DNA of 61,424 nt from Stieleria tagensis (lineage in GTDB: Bacteria > Planctomycetota > Planctomycetia > Pirellulales > Pirellulaceae), in NCBI RefSeq assembly GCF_024129865.1, contig NZ_JAMYFE010000135.1:1-61424 (forward strand), in the 5' to 3' direction. This document shows, one piece after another, positions 43,907 to 56,300 of this stretch. The notes beneath the pieces were generated by a model that saw nothing but the letters and a program-made list of their open reading frames with translations, ran no database searches and had not been told where the DNA came from. Within the stretch, counting starts at the first letter, position 1. Each line of letters opens with the position of its first letter. The translations under genes were made by a program, and so were the position numbers.

Positions 43907-44371
43907 TCAACTTATCGCTGCTAGCCATTCATCCATCAATTCTTCGAGGGAATTATATTCATCAGAACGTTCACCACTATCCACATCACATTCGTAGATT
44001 ACCCCTGTTTGAACATCAACGGCACCATAGCCAATGCCAGCTTGGTACATAAAAGGAATTGAAGCACTTGGAAAGTCGCAGCCAAGCTGAGAAACCTCTT
44101 GCTTTAATAGTGCCAATGAAAAAGTCATGTCCACACCGTTCTTAGATTTTGCCATCTCGGCGGAGGCAAATTTAAACGTACTTGAAAAAACATCTAGCCC
44201 ATCAAAGTCTGTATAAATCGTGCCTAGTACTTGCAAGCTGTCAAAACCACTGTTTCCCGTTCTCTTCCACAGCGTTGATTGCTCTCCGCTTTCGTGCGTA
44301 ATTTCCAATCGATCTTCGAGTTCCTCAATAACGCCAGGCAGTTTCTGCCGGATCCACCTCAAAATGTCCAT
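43907..44371 (-). CDS. Putative immunity protein of the giant toxin (possibly SUKH/SMI1-like)
   Basis: 154 residues, starting three bases after the stop of the giant toxin gene. The segment FMYQAGIGYGAVDVQTGVIYECDVDSGE followed by YNSLEELMDEWLAAI resembles SMI1/KNR4 (SUKH) immunity proteins, which end with a glycine-rich strand, an acidic residue pair and a short helix. The match is by eye and moderate. It is cytoplasmic, acidic and AT-richer than the neighbours. Position directly behind a nuclease toxin tip is the strongest argument for immunity. Confidence 0.68.
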   Translation of the reverse strand: MDILRWIRQKLPGVIEELEDRLEITHESGEQSTLWKRTGNSGFDSLQVLGTIYTDFDGLDVFSSTFKFASAEMAKSKNGVDMTFSLALLKQEVSQLGCDFPSASIPFMYQAGIGYGAVDVQTGVIYECDVDSGERSDEYNSLEELMDEWLAAIS

Positions 44372-44374
44372 CTA

Positions 44375-47300
44375 TCATCCTCCGCCATTTAAGTGCTGTT
44401 GACTGAGTCCTTCTCGATCGAGCATCTGCCCAGATGAACCACCCTGGGTACCGCCATTTTGATGAAAATTATTAACATGCCCCGCAGCCCCACCGCGAGA
44501 TGGTACCACGTTGTTTGGAACGTCAGCAAGCGTTGGATTTCGTTTGACATCGTTGATGTGATGCCAGCGAACATCGCTGGGATATTGGCCAGTCTCAGCG
44601 ATTTGTTTTCGTTCCGGCCAGGTAAAACCGCCTTGATTGGCAGTACCCGGGTGTCCATCTTGAATTAGTTTGCGTTCTGCAGCCTTCGCGGCATACACCC
44701 CCCGTTGCCGAGCATTCTTGACTTCCTTGGCCGTTAACTTCTTCGGTACACCACACTGCGGGGTTTTGGCTCGTCTTCCGAGGGTTCTTTTTAATCCGGA
44801 GCTGATTCGTTGCTTGAGGCGGCCGACTCTGCGGGGGCGTTTGCTGGTGTTGTGGACGAGGACGGCGTCGGCTTGGCTGCTGGCGGCGGCGAAGTAGGTG
44901 TGGCTGCCTTCGACTTCGAAATTGTAGGTCGCAATTCCGTCTTCGGAAAACTCGGTTTCATGACCGCTGACTTGACTGACACGGCCGCCAGGTTCTTGCA
45001 GTTGATCCCCTACCTGCAGCGTGCTGGCATCGGTCCAGCCGCTACCAATCACCCAGAACGGGTGCGTGCAGGTCGTGCCGATCGTTTGCCGCCTTCCATC
45101 ACTGCTGGTGATGGTGATTCGATGAATGTGATCGGCGGAATTGCGGAACACTCGCAGGACGGTGCGCGGCATCTCCCGCTGGAATGCTTCGTCCCATGCC
45201 AGCACCGTGTCGCCCGGAACGATCGATTCAATCGGCTTGGACGCCACCGAGGTTTCGAACGTCATGTCGGCGATCGAATCAGGCCCGAGCCGAATCGACG
45301 GTTGCACACTCAGCAACGGCAGCGTGCAAGCGATCATCAAGATCACCGCGAGTCCCCATCGAGCGAGCTGGCCAAACGTCGTGGTGTTGCGACGAAGATC
45401 TGCGTCTGAATCCAATGTGACTGCCGGGGAGTGAACCGATGACCGAAGTCGTTGGACATCGTTGATTTCAGCAGCCAGCTGAACCGTTTGTATCGGTCGC
45501 CTGCGCAACGTGTCTTCGATCAGTTCATCGTCCAGAGGCTCCGCCATCTCAGGTGACTCCGGCTCGAACTGACTCCAAAATTCATCCGTCGCCGTTTGAG
45601 CCGCGGTCAAGCTGCGAAGCTTCTGACTCGATTTTGCAATGCCGAGTGTGGTGGCCAATCCGACCAGCCCGACGATCAACGGCGTCCAATCCGAGACAGC
45701 GAGATGGCTGTCTGACAAATCGTTGGAAAACAGTTTGCTGGAAGACAGATTGTCATCGACAACCAACACATGCGTCCCGGCGATGAAGCAGTTGGAATGG
45801 GGAGAACCGCCGAATCCGGTGTTGATCTGGAATCGATTGTCGTTGTTGACGACATAATAGGGAGGGCCATCACCGCCGCACGATGCACGGACGGTGACGG
45901 AGTAATCCGTGATGAAGTTCAACGACTGGACGTCGTGGTAGTTCGTACAGCCGCGTGGTGGATCCGATTGCGATTGGCTGAGTAGCGAGAGGACGGTTGA
46001 AAACTCGGCGAAGACTCCGTTGGACCAAGCGGCGACTCCCAACAGAGCGCAGCTCATGATCTGAACGTCCACGGCAGCGGGCGTGGGAATGCCACCGCCC
46101 TCGATTCCGCGACTGTAAAACTCTTGGTAGATATCAGTGAAGGGCACTCCGGCGCCGACGCTGAAGACCGTCGTCGACTCGGTGAAGCAGCTGAAATCAA
46201 CGTCAATGATGCTGAAGATGACGCTGCTGACGACCGATGCGTACGTCGATGCCGCGATGTGTCCACTGGGGTCGATGAAGTCGGTGGGGCTGTTACCAAC
46301 GTAGCGATAAAAGTTTGTGTCGCCGGCTGAAATTCCCCAACTGTCTTCGCTGGAGAACCGCCCGGTCGTCGGATCGTAGTGACGGGCGCGATAGTCATAG
46401 AGACCGATCGACGCTTCCCACTCGCGTCCGGTGAATTTGAATCGGTCACCTGCAGCCGGATCAGATTCCGAACTGATATTCCCAAAACTGTCGTAGTCGA
46501 TCGAATCGAGCACGTTGCCCGCCGAATCCACCACATCACGAACGGAAAAGAGCCGGTCTTGCAAATACCACGCCGTGCCTTCGCCGGGTCTGTCTCTGGC
46601 GATCAGATGATCAATGGCTTCGGTGCCGTACAGATACTTTGCAATCACGGTGCCGTCGGCTTGATGGTCCGCCCAGACTCGGGAACCATCGTAGACGGTC
46701 GTTTGGACGACGCCGTCGACTTCGCGGATGATCTTGCGATCGAAGACGTCGTAAACGAAATGGGTTTGCGTTTCAACGACGCCGTCGTCGGCCGTCACCA
46801 CCACCGAAGTCAAACGGTTTCGATAATCGTAGGTGTACTCGGTCACTTGACCGTCAGTGATTCGGGTCTTGCCGATCAGATTGCCCACTGCATCGTATTG
46901 GTAGTCATAATCCCCGTCTGATTCGAGGCGATTTCCCGTTGAAACCTGGTCATCGTCGGAGGTGCGATTGCCGGCTCCATCGAAGACATATTCTTCCAGG
47001 ATGCCGCTTGCATCAGCGACCGCAGTGACTTGGCCACGGCCATCGCGATCGTATTGGCGAAAGACACCTCGGTCGGTCGTCGAGATCAATTCGCTGGCCA
47101 AGTTGTAGCCGTAGTCGACGGCGCTGATTTCATCGCCGGACGCCCAAAGGTGTTCGACGCGCGTCATGCGTCCGCTGGTGTCGAAGGTGTAGTTCGAAAG
47201 CCCTACCAGGATTGGTGTACCGGCATTGGTGTACCGTCGAATCTGCGATAGCCCGTCGCGAACGTTGTAGTCCATCTCGACCAACACGGGCGAAACGCCT

Positions 47301-50300
47301 CCGCCGTCCCAGCTGATTTCGACTGGTCGATTGATCGAGTCAAACACCAACTGAACTTGGGTGCCTGACTGATCGCGGATCGTTTCCAGGTTGCCGCGTG
47401 AATCAAAACCATACGTCAAGTGATTCCGAGGCACGTTTGGTGTACCGAGATTGTCATCCGAAATGACTCGGTTGAGCGCATCATATTGATACTGGTAGTG
47501 GCTATTGACATCACCAGCGGTCAACAGATTCCCGGTCGCATCGTAGCTGAATCCAATCGAGCGATTGTCAGGACTTCCGACCCAGCGTTCCTCGGTCATC
47601 CGGTCCAAACTATCGTAGCTGTATTCAATCCGTCGGCCAAGGCGATCGAGCACCGCAGTCAGATTGTCGACAGCGTCGTATTGGTAGATCGTCGACGCGT
47701 CTAAGGCATCGGTATCGCGGACCAGTCGACCGATTTTGTCGTAGTCGTACCGGCGAACGTTGCCGGCGCCATCGGTGAACGAGGTCAGCAGATGGCGGTC
47801 GTCATAGGTGTAGAGAATCTCGAATCCGTCTGGGTCGATTTCTTTTGTCAAACGCGATGCCGCGTCGTATTCGTACTGACGGATTCGTCCAAGCGGATCA
47901 GCCTCTTCGGTCCGCAGGCCCACCTCGTCATAGGTGTAACGATAGGTGCCCCCGTCGGGCATCTCGGCCTGTGTCATCAGCCGATCGAGATCATAGGCGA
48001 ATTTCCATTGATTGCCCTGCTGATCGGTGTAGCGGAGCAAGTTCGAGTCGGCGTCGTACTCGTACAGGATCGAATGACCGAGCGCATTTTCAACCTGGGT
48101 CAACCGATCGAGATTGTCGTAGGTGTAGGTGGTTGCGCTGCCGGCTTGATCGACCAACGCGGTCAAATTGCCGTTGCCGTCAAAGGAATAGGACGAGACT
48201 TGACCGAGAGCGTCCGTGACCTGACTTAAGTTGCCCGTCGGGTCATAGGCATATTCCGTTGCATTTCCATGTTTGTCGGTGAATCGAATTTGGTTGCCGA
48301 CGGCGTCATAGTCGAAGGAAGTAAAATGGTCGGTCGGATCGATGACCTTTGTCAGCTGGTTGCGCGTGTCATATTCAAACCGGTACACTCGCCCCAGGGC
48401 ATCGACTTCGCTGATTAGATTACCGGCCGCGTCGTAGTCAAATGTCGTTGTATTGCCAAGCGGATCGGTCACATCGACCAGTTGATCATTTCGTCCACCG
48501 GAGAATTGAACCATGGGAACAAGACTGGATGTCGGAACGGCGCTGCGTTTGGCAGGATTGATTCCGAACGCCCATGTGTTGTCTTGCCCGTCGGTAAAGC
48601 TAGTCACGTTACCGACTTGGTCATAAGTCCAGCGTTGGGAAATACCGAGCGGGTCAACGATTTCCGTCACCTGATCGAAGAAGTCGTATTCGAAGGTTGT
48701 TGTTCCCAATCCGTCAATCAACTCGACCACGTTTCCGACGGCATCGTAGACATAGGTCTGCGCTCGACCTTCGGGTGACGTGACAGTTTCGACACGTCCC
48801 AGCGCGTCGTAGGTGTATTGCGTCACGGCTCCGGTCGCACTGATTTCTTGAACGACCTGACCGCGAGGGTTGTACTTGTAATTGTACGTCGGGTTGATCG
48901 TCTGCTCGGTGACGTTGCCGATGGCATCGTAGGTCGTAAAGACTCGGCGGCCCTCTGGATCGAGCGTTTCCACGACGCGCCCTTCAGCATCACGGATGTA
49001 CTGCATCGTGTTGCCGCTGGCATCGATGTGCGCGATGACTTGACCGTTAGCATCGTAACGATAGCCCGTTACGAAATCGGCTTGATTGGTCATGCTGGTC
49101 AATAAACCGTCGGTGTATCCGATGCGAATCGAACCACCCTCGGCATCGATCATCTCGGTCCGTCGCCCCGCCTCGTCAGACACAAACCGATTGACATTGC
49201 CCCGCTCGTCGGTCGTCTGTGTGATCATTCCCATCGCGTTAACGTCATACTGCCGCGACGTGCCGTCCGGCCAGATCACACGGTTGGCGACAAGTGTCGC
49301 GGTGTCGTATTCAAATTGAGTGACCAACCCGAATTGGTCGGTAAAGCTGAGTTGTCGCCCCAGCGTATCACGGGTGACCGACGTGACGTCGCCGCCCGCA
49401 TTGATCGTGGACGCCAGGTTTCCATTGGCGTCAAATGTAAACTGCGTGACCCGACCGAGCGGATCGGTGACCTGTGTGATCCCGTTTCGATCGTCGTACT
49501 GAATTGTCTTGACGCCACCCATTGCGTCAGTGACCGACAAAACGTTTCCGCGATCGTCATAGGTAACCGTTGTTTCATATCCTTCGCGATCGGTGTACGA
49601 AATCAAATTGTCGTGGGCGTCGTACTCCATCAAAGTGCGGTTGCCGAGCGGGTCGGTCATCTGCAATGTGTTTCCGCGGTCGTCGAAAATCAACACCGTC
49701 TCATTTCCGAGGCGATCACCCAGGATTTCGAGATTCCCAGCGACATCGTATTGTCGTGGCGCTGTGTTTCCTCGCCCATCAGTCTCACCCGTCAGCCTGC
49801 CCTCTTCATCGAACTGGTTCGTGGCAACCGTGATGCCTCGCGGGTCGGTTATCGTCTCGAGGTAATGGGCAGGGTCACTCAGGTAAGTCATCGACAGGGT
49901 GTCCCCGACCTGATTGGTGACGCCGACTAATTCGCCGGAGGGCGAATAGGTGTAGGTCAGCGGGTTTCCTGCGGTGTCGATGATCTGGGTGATACGGCCG
50001 AACTCATTTCGATCCCAGGTGATTCCGGGACCGGCCGAGGAGTGGATCCCGGACTGGTCGAAAGTCAACACAACGTTGTTTCGGTCTTCGATCGACTGCA
50101 GTTCGATCTCAGCAAACTGGTTGTAGGTGTATCGCAGTTGGTCGTTGGTGACCAACGTGTAGGTGTCTGGGTTGTAAGGGAATCCGAGCAAATACAGCCC
50201 GAATGTTCCGTCCGCATTTTGTTGGAGAGAAACCTTGTCCACTTCCAACCGGTGAAAGACACCTGGATCCGGCACAAACCGTGGTCGCCAAAGTGTTTCC

Positions 50301-53300
50301 AACAATTGCGGTTCGGGGATCGGGTCGAACGTGAATCCGACTCGTCGTCCATCCGGCAAATTCATGTAGACGCGCGTGCCGATCTTGAACGGATTGGCGC
50401 CAAAGATTCCTGCGCCCGCCGCTTCCGATTCACTGACGGGAACCGATTCCCGGATTCGTGGACTAGCGACGTCAAGTCGCCATCCGTAACCAAAGTCACC
50501 GTCGTAGGGCGCATCGAGTGTGTCATAGATGCGATTGATTTGAATTGGAATCCCCGCGACAGGAATCGTGGCATCGGTCAGCTCGATTCTAAAATTGCCG
50601 AGTTTGGCGGCGCCTTCGACGGATAGAGACGTGGTTCGTTTTGAAATGTTGCCGTTGGTGTCTTGAGCAACGATTCGGATGTCATAGAAGTCGTTTGCCA
50701 GCAGGGTTGGATCAAAGACACCCAGTACGTCACTAACGACGCCAATGCCACCCGGATCGGGCCGGAACGTGTTGCGCGAAACGGGTCTGTATTCGTTAGT
50801 GCCCGAAAGCGCCACCTGGACTTCGTAGTATTCCAGGTTGTCGTCGGTCACCGTGCCGACGATGTCAGTCAGATAGGTCACCACATCGCCCGGCAGTGGA
50901 CTAGTGATTTCGATGATCGGCGCGGTGGTGTCGCTGGGATCGATCACACGCAGGAACGGGTCCAACTCGATCGTGGCAACGTTTCCGGCCGCATCGATGG
51001 CCGTGAACACAACCTCTTTAATCCCGGGATTCTCGGCGACATAGTCGAAGCCCGATTCGGAATCGATCGGCACGTCGATGCCATCGATCGAAAGGCTGAC
51101 GCCGGCCAGTTCAACGTTGTCCCGAGCGAAAACAGTGATCCGCGCGGTTTCGCCCAGATTCAGCAGATTGGTTGTGGAAGCGATGTCCACCAGCGGTGGT
51201 TGATTGTCGCTGGACACCGTCAATGTGTAGTCTTGCTCGGACGCCAGACCTCGCTCGTCAGTTGCCGTTAGGGTGATCGGATAGCTACCTGACACCACGA
51301 ACGCTCTTGGCCAATCGACTCGCCCAGTCCGTGCATCGACCGTGATGCCCGTCGGCCCATCGACCGAATACGCCACTTGGTCGTCGGAGTCCACTGCAAC
51401 CGCCGGATAAAAATACGGTTCACCGGCCAACACTTCCGTCACGGGAGTGGTGGTGAATGTCGGAGCCGAGTTCACCGCCCGCACTTCAAGATCAAATGAT
51501 TGCCGCGCGATCAAACCGTCCGTATCAGTGGCCAGGATCGTGATCGAGTGCTGACCGATCTGGCTTGATTCTGGCGTCCAAGTCAACCGTGTTCCCGAAA
51601 CGCTGGCGCCCGCCGGAGATGGCGACTCAATCGACAGCGTGACCGAGGACCGTTCGGGATCGACCGCCAGAATGTCGTAGACAAACGGCTGGTTGATCGT
51701 CGCGACGCGCTGTGGCGTACTCAGGATCAGCGGTGGATGGTTTGGCAGACCCGATGGTACGAGCAATGTGAATTCCTGAGTCGCGTTTCCGCCGCGACTG
51801 TCGCTGATTTCGACGACAACACGATGATGTCCCACATCGACCGCGGCCGGCATCCAAGTCAACTGGTTTTCGGAAAGCGACATTTCCGGTGGGCCTTCAA
51901 TCAACCGCGTCGTGATCACATCCGCTTCGTGATCAAAGTGTCCGACGTTGTAGGAATACAGCTGCCCAACTTCAGCGGCCAACACGGGAACACCGGTGAA
52001 AACGGGTGCGGAATTGCCCGTGGTCTCGAACTGTACCTGCATGGAGAACCGCGAACGGTTCGGGTTGGAAAACGTCAATGCCGTCGCGCCACCAACCGCT
52101 CCCGCCAGGAGTAACGGATCCATTTCACTATCGAGGACAACGTACGGCGCACCGGCAGTGGTATCGCCATCGGCGTCCAGAACCTTGATTGACGCGGGGT
52201 CTAGATCGGTGAATGTCGCAACCAATGGCGCCGACACCGACTCCATCGATTGATTGTCAACCGCCAATGTCGTGTGCAGCTGGTTGGACGTGCGATTGAA
52301 CGTGGTGCCACTGTAACGGGCTTGCAGTCCAGGTACCGCCGGTTCCAGTGAATCAAGCTCCAGCACCGGTGCGGCATCTTCACCAAACAGCGTGAGGTTC
52401 GTTTCGCTGGAAGTGCCGACCGTCGTTGTTGCCACAACGGTGAACGGATTGGCGCCCGCGGCCAGTGAAACCGGCGTGAAAAAATTCCCGGCCGGATCGA
52501 TCGCTGTGACAGGAATCCCGTTGACCGTGACCGACTGAACATCGATGGTAGAAAGCAAATGGTTGCTCAGTTGATCGATGCTGCTGACCGCAATCGCTCG
52601 TCCGGACGACGACGGATCGGCATCAATCGAATTTGCCAAGTCGTCCAACTCTGCGGTCACCGATTCACCACCCAACTGAAACGCATAGAACTCGATGCCT
52701 TGATCGGCGACTCCAGCGAGCGGGATCGGATCCGGGTCAAACGCCTGCCCGTCGGTCAGGAAATAAACGAGTGTTCGGTCGGCTGGCTGAGCCGCGGCGA
52801 GTAGTTCGTTGACGTTTAAAATCGGAGGCGTGAACGAAGTCCCGTTTGTCACAGTATCGGGGCGGAAGACACGTGTTTCGTCGTCGGTCAAATTCCGCAG
52901 TGCGGTCTGAAAGTTCGCTAATTCGCCAAAGTAGGTTGTGTCGGCTGCGGGGTCGGCGAAAAACTGGTTGAATCGTTCTGGACCGGCGTCCATGATCGTA
53001 CTTGAACCGGCGAACAACACTGTTGAGACTCGGATATCGTCCGATCGCAATTGCAGGTGTTCGGTCAACCGGATGGCGGCACCGATTTCTGCATCCAAGA
53101 TGTCACCGATGCTACTGTCGCCATTCAAATCGTCCCCCGCATCGCCGACCCCGTCTCCGTTGACATCCAATCCCGTGACATCACGTGTGCTTCGCGAAAC
53201 ATCGACGACAAAGACAGCGTTGATCGACTGATTGCTACGACCAGCCTTGCCGCTGAGCGTGAGTTCCGTGCCGGTCGGATAGACGCTGCCGTCTGGCGGG

Positions 53301-56300
53301 GAAACTTCGATAGCTGGCCCAGCTGAATCAACTCGCTGAGCCGGAAAAATCGCGGTCAACGAATCGGCGCGCCGGGTGTTGTTGTTGGAGTTCTGGCCTT
53401 CGTAGACTCGATTGGTTGCATTGGTTTCGACAAACGCCCAAAAGGCGCCTTCGATGTCCGGCGGCAATGCAATGGTCGCCGTTGCGGTGTAGGACTCGCC
53501 CGCCGCCAACGGAGCGCTGTGCGGCACCTCGGCAAACACTCGCTGGCGAACATCAGGCGAATCATTGTCGTTGGAAACGATGACGCGATCGAACCATGGA
53601 TTCGCATTCCAGCTTTGTGCAGTGGCTGTACCAATATTAGTCACCGTCCAGTTCACCTGGACTGCTGCTGGATTTCCCACCGAGATCGGATCGACCGTCA
53701 CGGCACTGACGATCAGGTCGGCTGGCGATGGGATGGCGGTCGCCGGATCAGAAAGCAGGCGAAAACTAAAGTCGCCGTTGAGATCCGAGGGAGATGTTTC
53801 ACGATTGTCGACACGGATTTGATATTGCCCTGTCTCCATGACTGTAAACGTGGTGTGCTCCTCAACCCGTTCCACTTCCACGTTGCCAGACGGGCCGATA
53901 ATCGAAAACTCAAATGAGGGAACGGCGAGGTAGATTTCATTCAGCAAAACATCCAACGTCAGCTCTGCGCCGACGACTGCGGGAAACAAGTAAGATAGCG
54001 TTTCGCCAGCGACATCAATCGAATCACTGACCAGCTGTCCTAGTTCGATCGCGACAGCTGGCGCCGGAGTCACATCGTTGAGTTGAAACTCGTATTGCAG
54101 CAGGTCATCACCACTGCCTGCGATGACTAATCGATACAGTCCGGACTCGGTCAGGTTGGTAGCAACCCCAGTCGGTCGAACCTCCGCCCTGAAGTCAGTC
54201 TCCTGAACCACCTCGCCGCTGGGGCCAATGAGAGTCGCTTGCAGATCGTTGAAATCCTCTCGAATCCCGACTTGGTCCGAGAGCGAAACAAGATCCAGAT
54301 ACAGCGAGTCGCCTGATTCAGCCGTAAAGTCATAGGTATTGATGGAACCAGGGGAAATGATTTCGCCAAAATACAACGCGCCGAGTTCAATCGATTGCTT
54401 GGTTTCCGGAGCAACATCAAGACGGAACTGGTAACTGGCCAAATCCTCGTCAACGGCGCCAACTCGAATCGTATAGGTCCCGTCTTTCGGCGCGAGGATG
54501 CGTCCCGAGTCGTGGGAATCAGTCGTGCTGGAAACTCGAGAGAAGAGTTCTTGCCCATCTGGATCAAGCACGCGGGTTGCGATCGTGCCGCCGGTCAAAT
54601 CGTTGTAGTTGACGAAAAACGCATCGCCAGAATTCGCTTCGAAGGTGTACTGATTCACCGAGCGATGAACATCAAACGTTTCCTCGATCGATTGCCCCAA
54701 TTCAATCGTGACAGGTGGTTGCAGAGCGGCACGGGTGTACTGGAAACTGTAAGACGGAGTCTGGCCGCCGCCAGCGGAGATCTGGAACGTATAGGTCCCC
54801 GACTGGGTCGTCTCCAAATCAAAAACCCGATGTTCAAACGGCCGATCACTCGTTTCCCGACGAATCACCGAACCATCCGGTGCGACCAATTCGCTTGTCA
54901 GTTCGGCAGAGACAGATGAGAAATCGACGTTGATTCGATCGCCCACTCCGGCAACGAACGAATAAACATCCAACTCCGCCGCACTCGCAATTTCGCCGGC
55001 GACCGTGTCCCCATCAACCAACTGCGTTGTTGTATAGATCGCCTCTAGCAGGGTGAAATCGTACGCCGTGCTTGATCCCGAACCGCTCAATTGCAACGTG
55101 TACGTCCCGGGCACCGTGATCTGCGGTCCGAAATCGTGATCGTCGGCGAGAGCGGAAACGGCATGGTTGACGATCACCCCCGATGTGTCGGTAATCATTG
55201 TCTCCAGTGGACCTCCCGTGATTTCGGTGAAGTCCAATTCGATCGCTTGATCGGGCGCGATGGTAAACACGTACCGATCTATTTCATTTTCAGAGGCTAG
55301 GTCCGACCTCACACGATCACCCAGGTTGATCGTGGTTGACGCGATGAGTTGATCGGTGACGATGAATTCGTAGGGGCCGGTTGAAAAACCCTCTCCGTCG
55401 TCGCTGTCGACCGTCACCGTGTAGTCGCCGGTCGTGGGCAATGTGACTTCGTTCTGGTCGATGGGGACACCCGAATAATCGGCCATCAGATCCGAAAAGA
55501 TCGTTTGACCCGATGGACCGAACAGGCTGAACGTGAACGGGCCGGCGGTGACGACATCAAAGTTCAGTGATTGCCCGGCGATACCCGAAAGCGTGTAGGC
55601 GTCGACCGCGCCACTGGCTTGGATTTGTCCGGTGACCGCCGTACCGAGCGTGATCGACGGCAGCGGCGCGGCGTTGACAGTGAACTCGTAGGCACCCGTC
55701 CAGGCGGTGGGAGAAAAGATCGAGACCTCGTAGCCGCCAGTGGATGGCAGGGCGATCGAACCGGTGTCGGAGAACGGTCCGGAGAAGAGCGGCGAATGGT
55801 TCAAACCGCCGCTGGCACTGGTGTCAACGATTTCCAGAACAAGACCGGGAATGTCCACCGCCACATCGATCGAAATGGCTTGCCCTGCGGCGCCGATAAA
55901 GCTCCAAAGATCCGTTGCGTATGCAGCATCAATGGAATCGGTGACGGTGTCTCCTTGGTTGATCGAAGCGAACGACGGCGGTGGAGGTTCAAGCAGCGAG
56001 ACGTCGTAGGTGGGCGTGCCACTGCCGACGGACACCGAGAAGCTGAATGTTCCCGGTCCAAAGTAAGTGAGCTCTGTGACCTGACCTGGGCCAAATAGCG
56101 CGGTGGCCGGATCACCCGAGCTTGAGTCATAGTTCAAGCGAATTTGACCGCCGCTGACATCGTCGACTTGCAAGAACACCGGCCTGAAGCTCTTGGTGAA
56201 TTCATACTCATCAACTTGACCTGCTTCAGTGAGTGTCCCCGAGACAGCGTCACCGACATGGATGATCGTCGCGGGGTCCGCAATCCCGGTCGGTGAAGTG

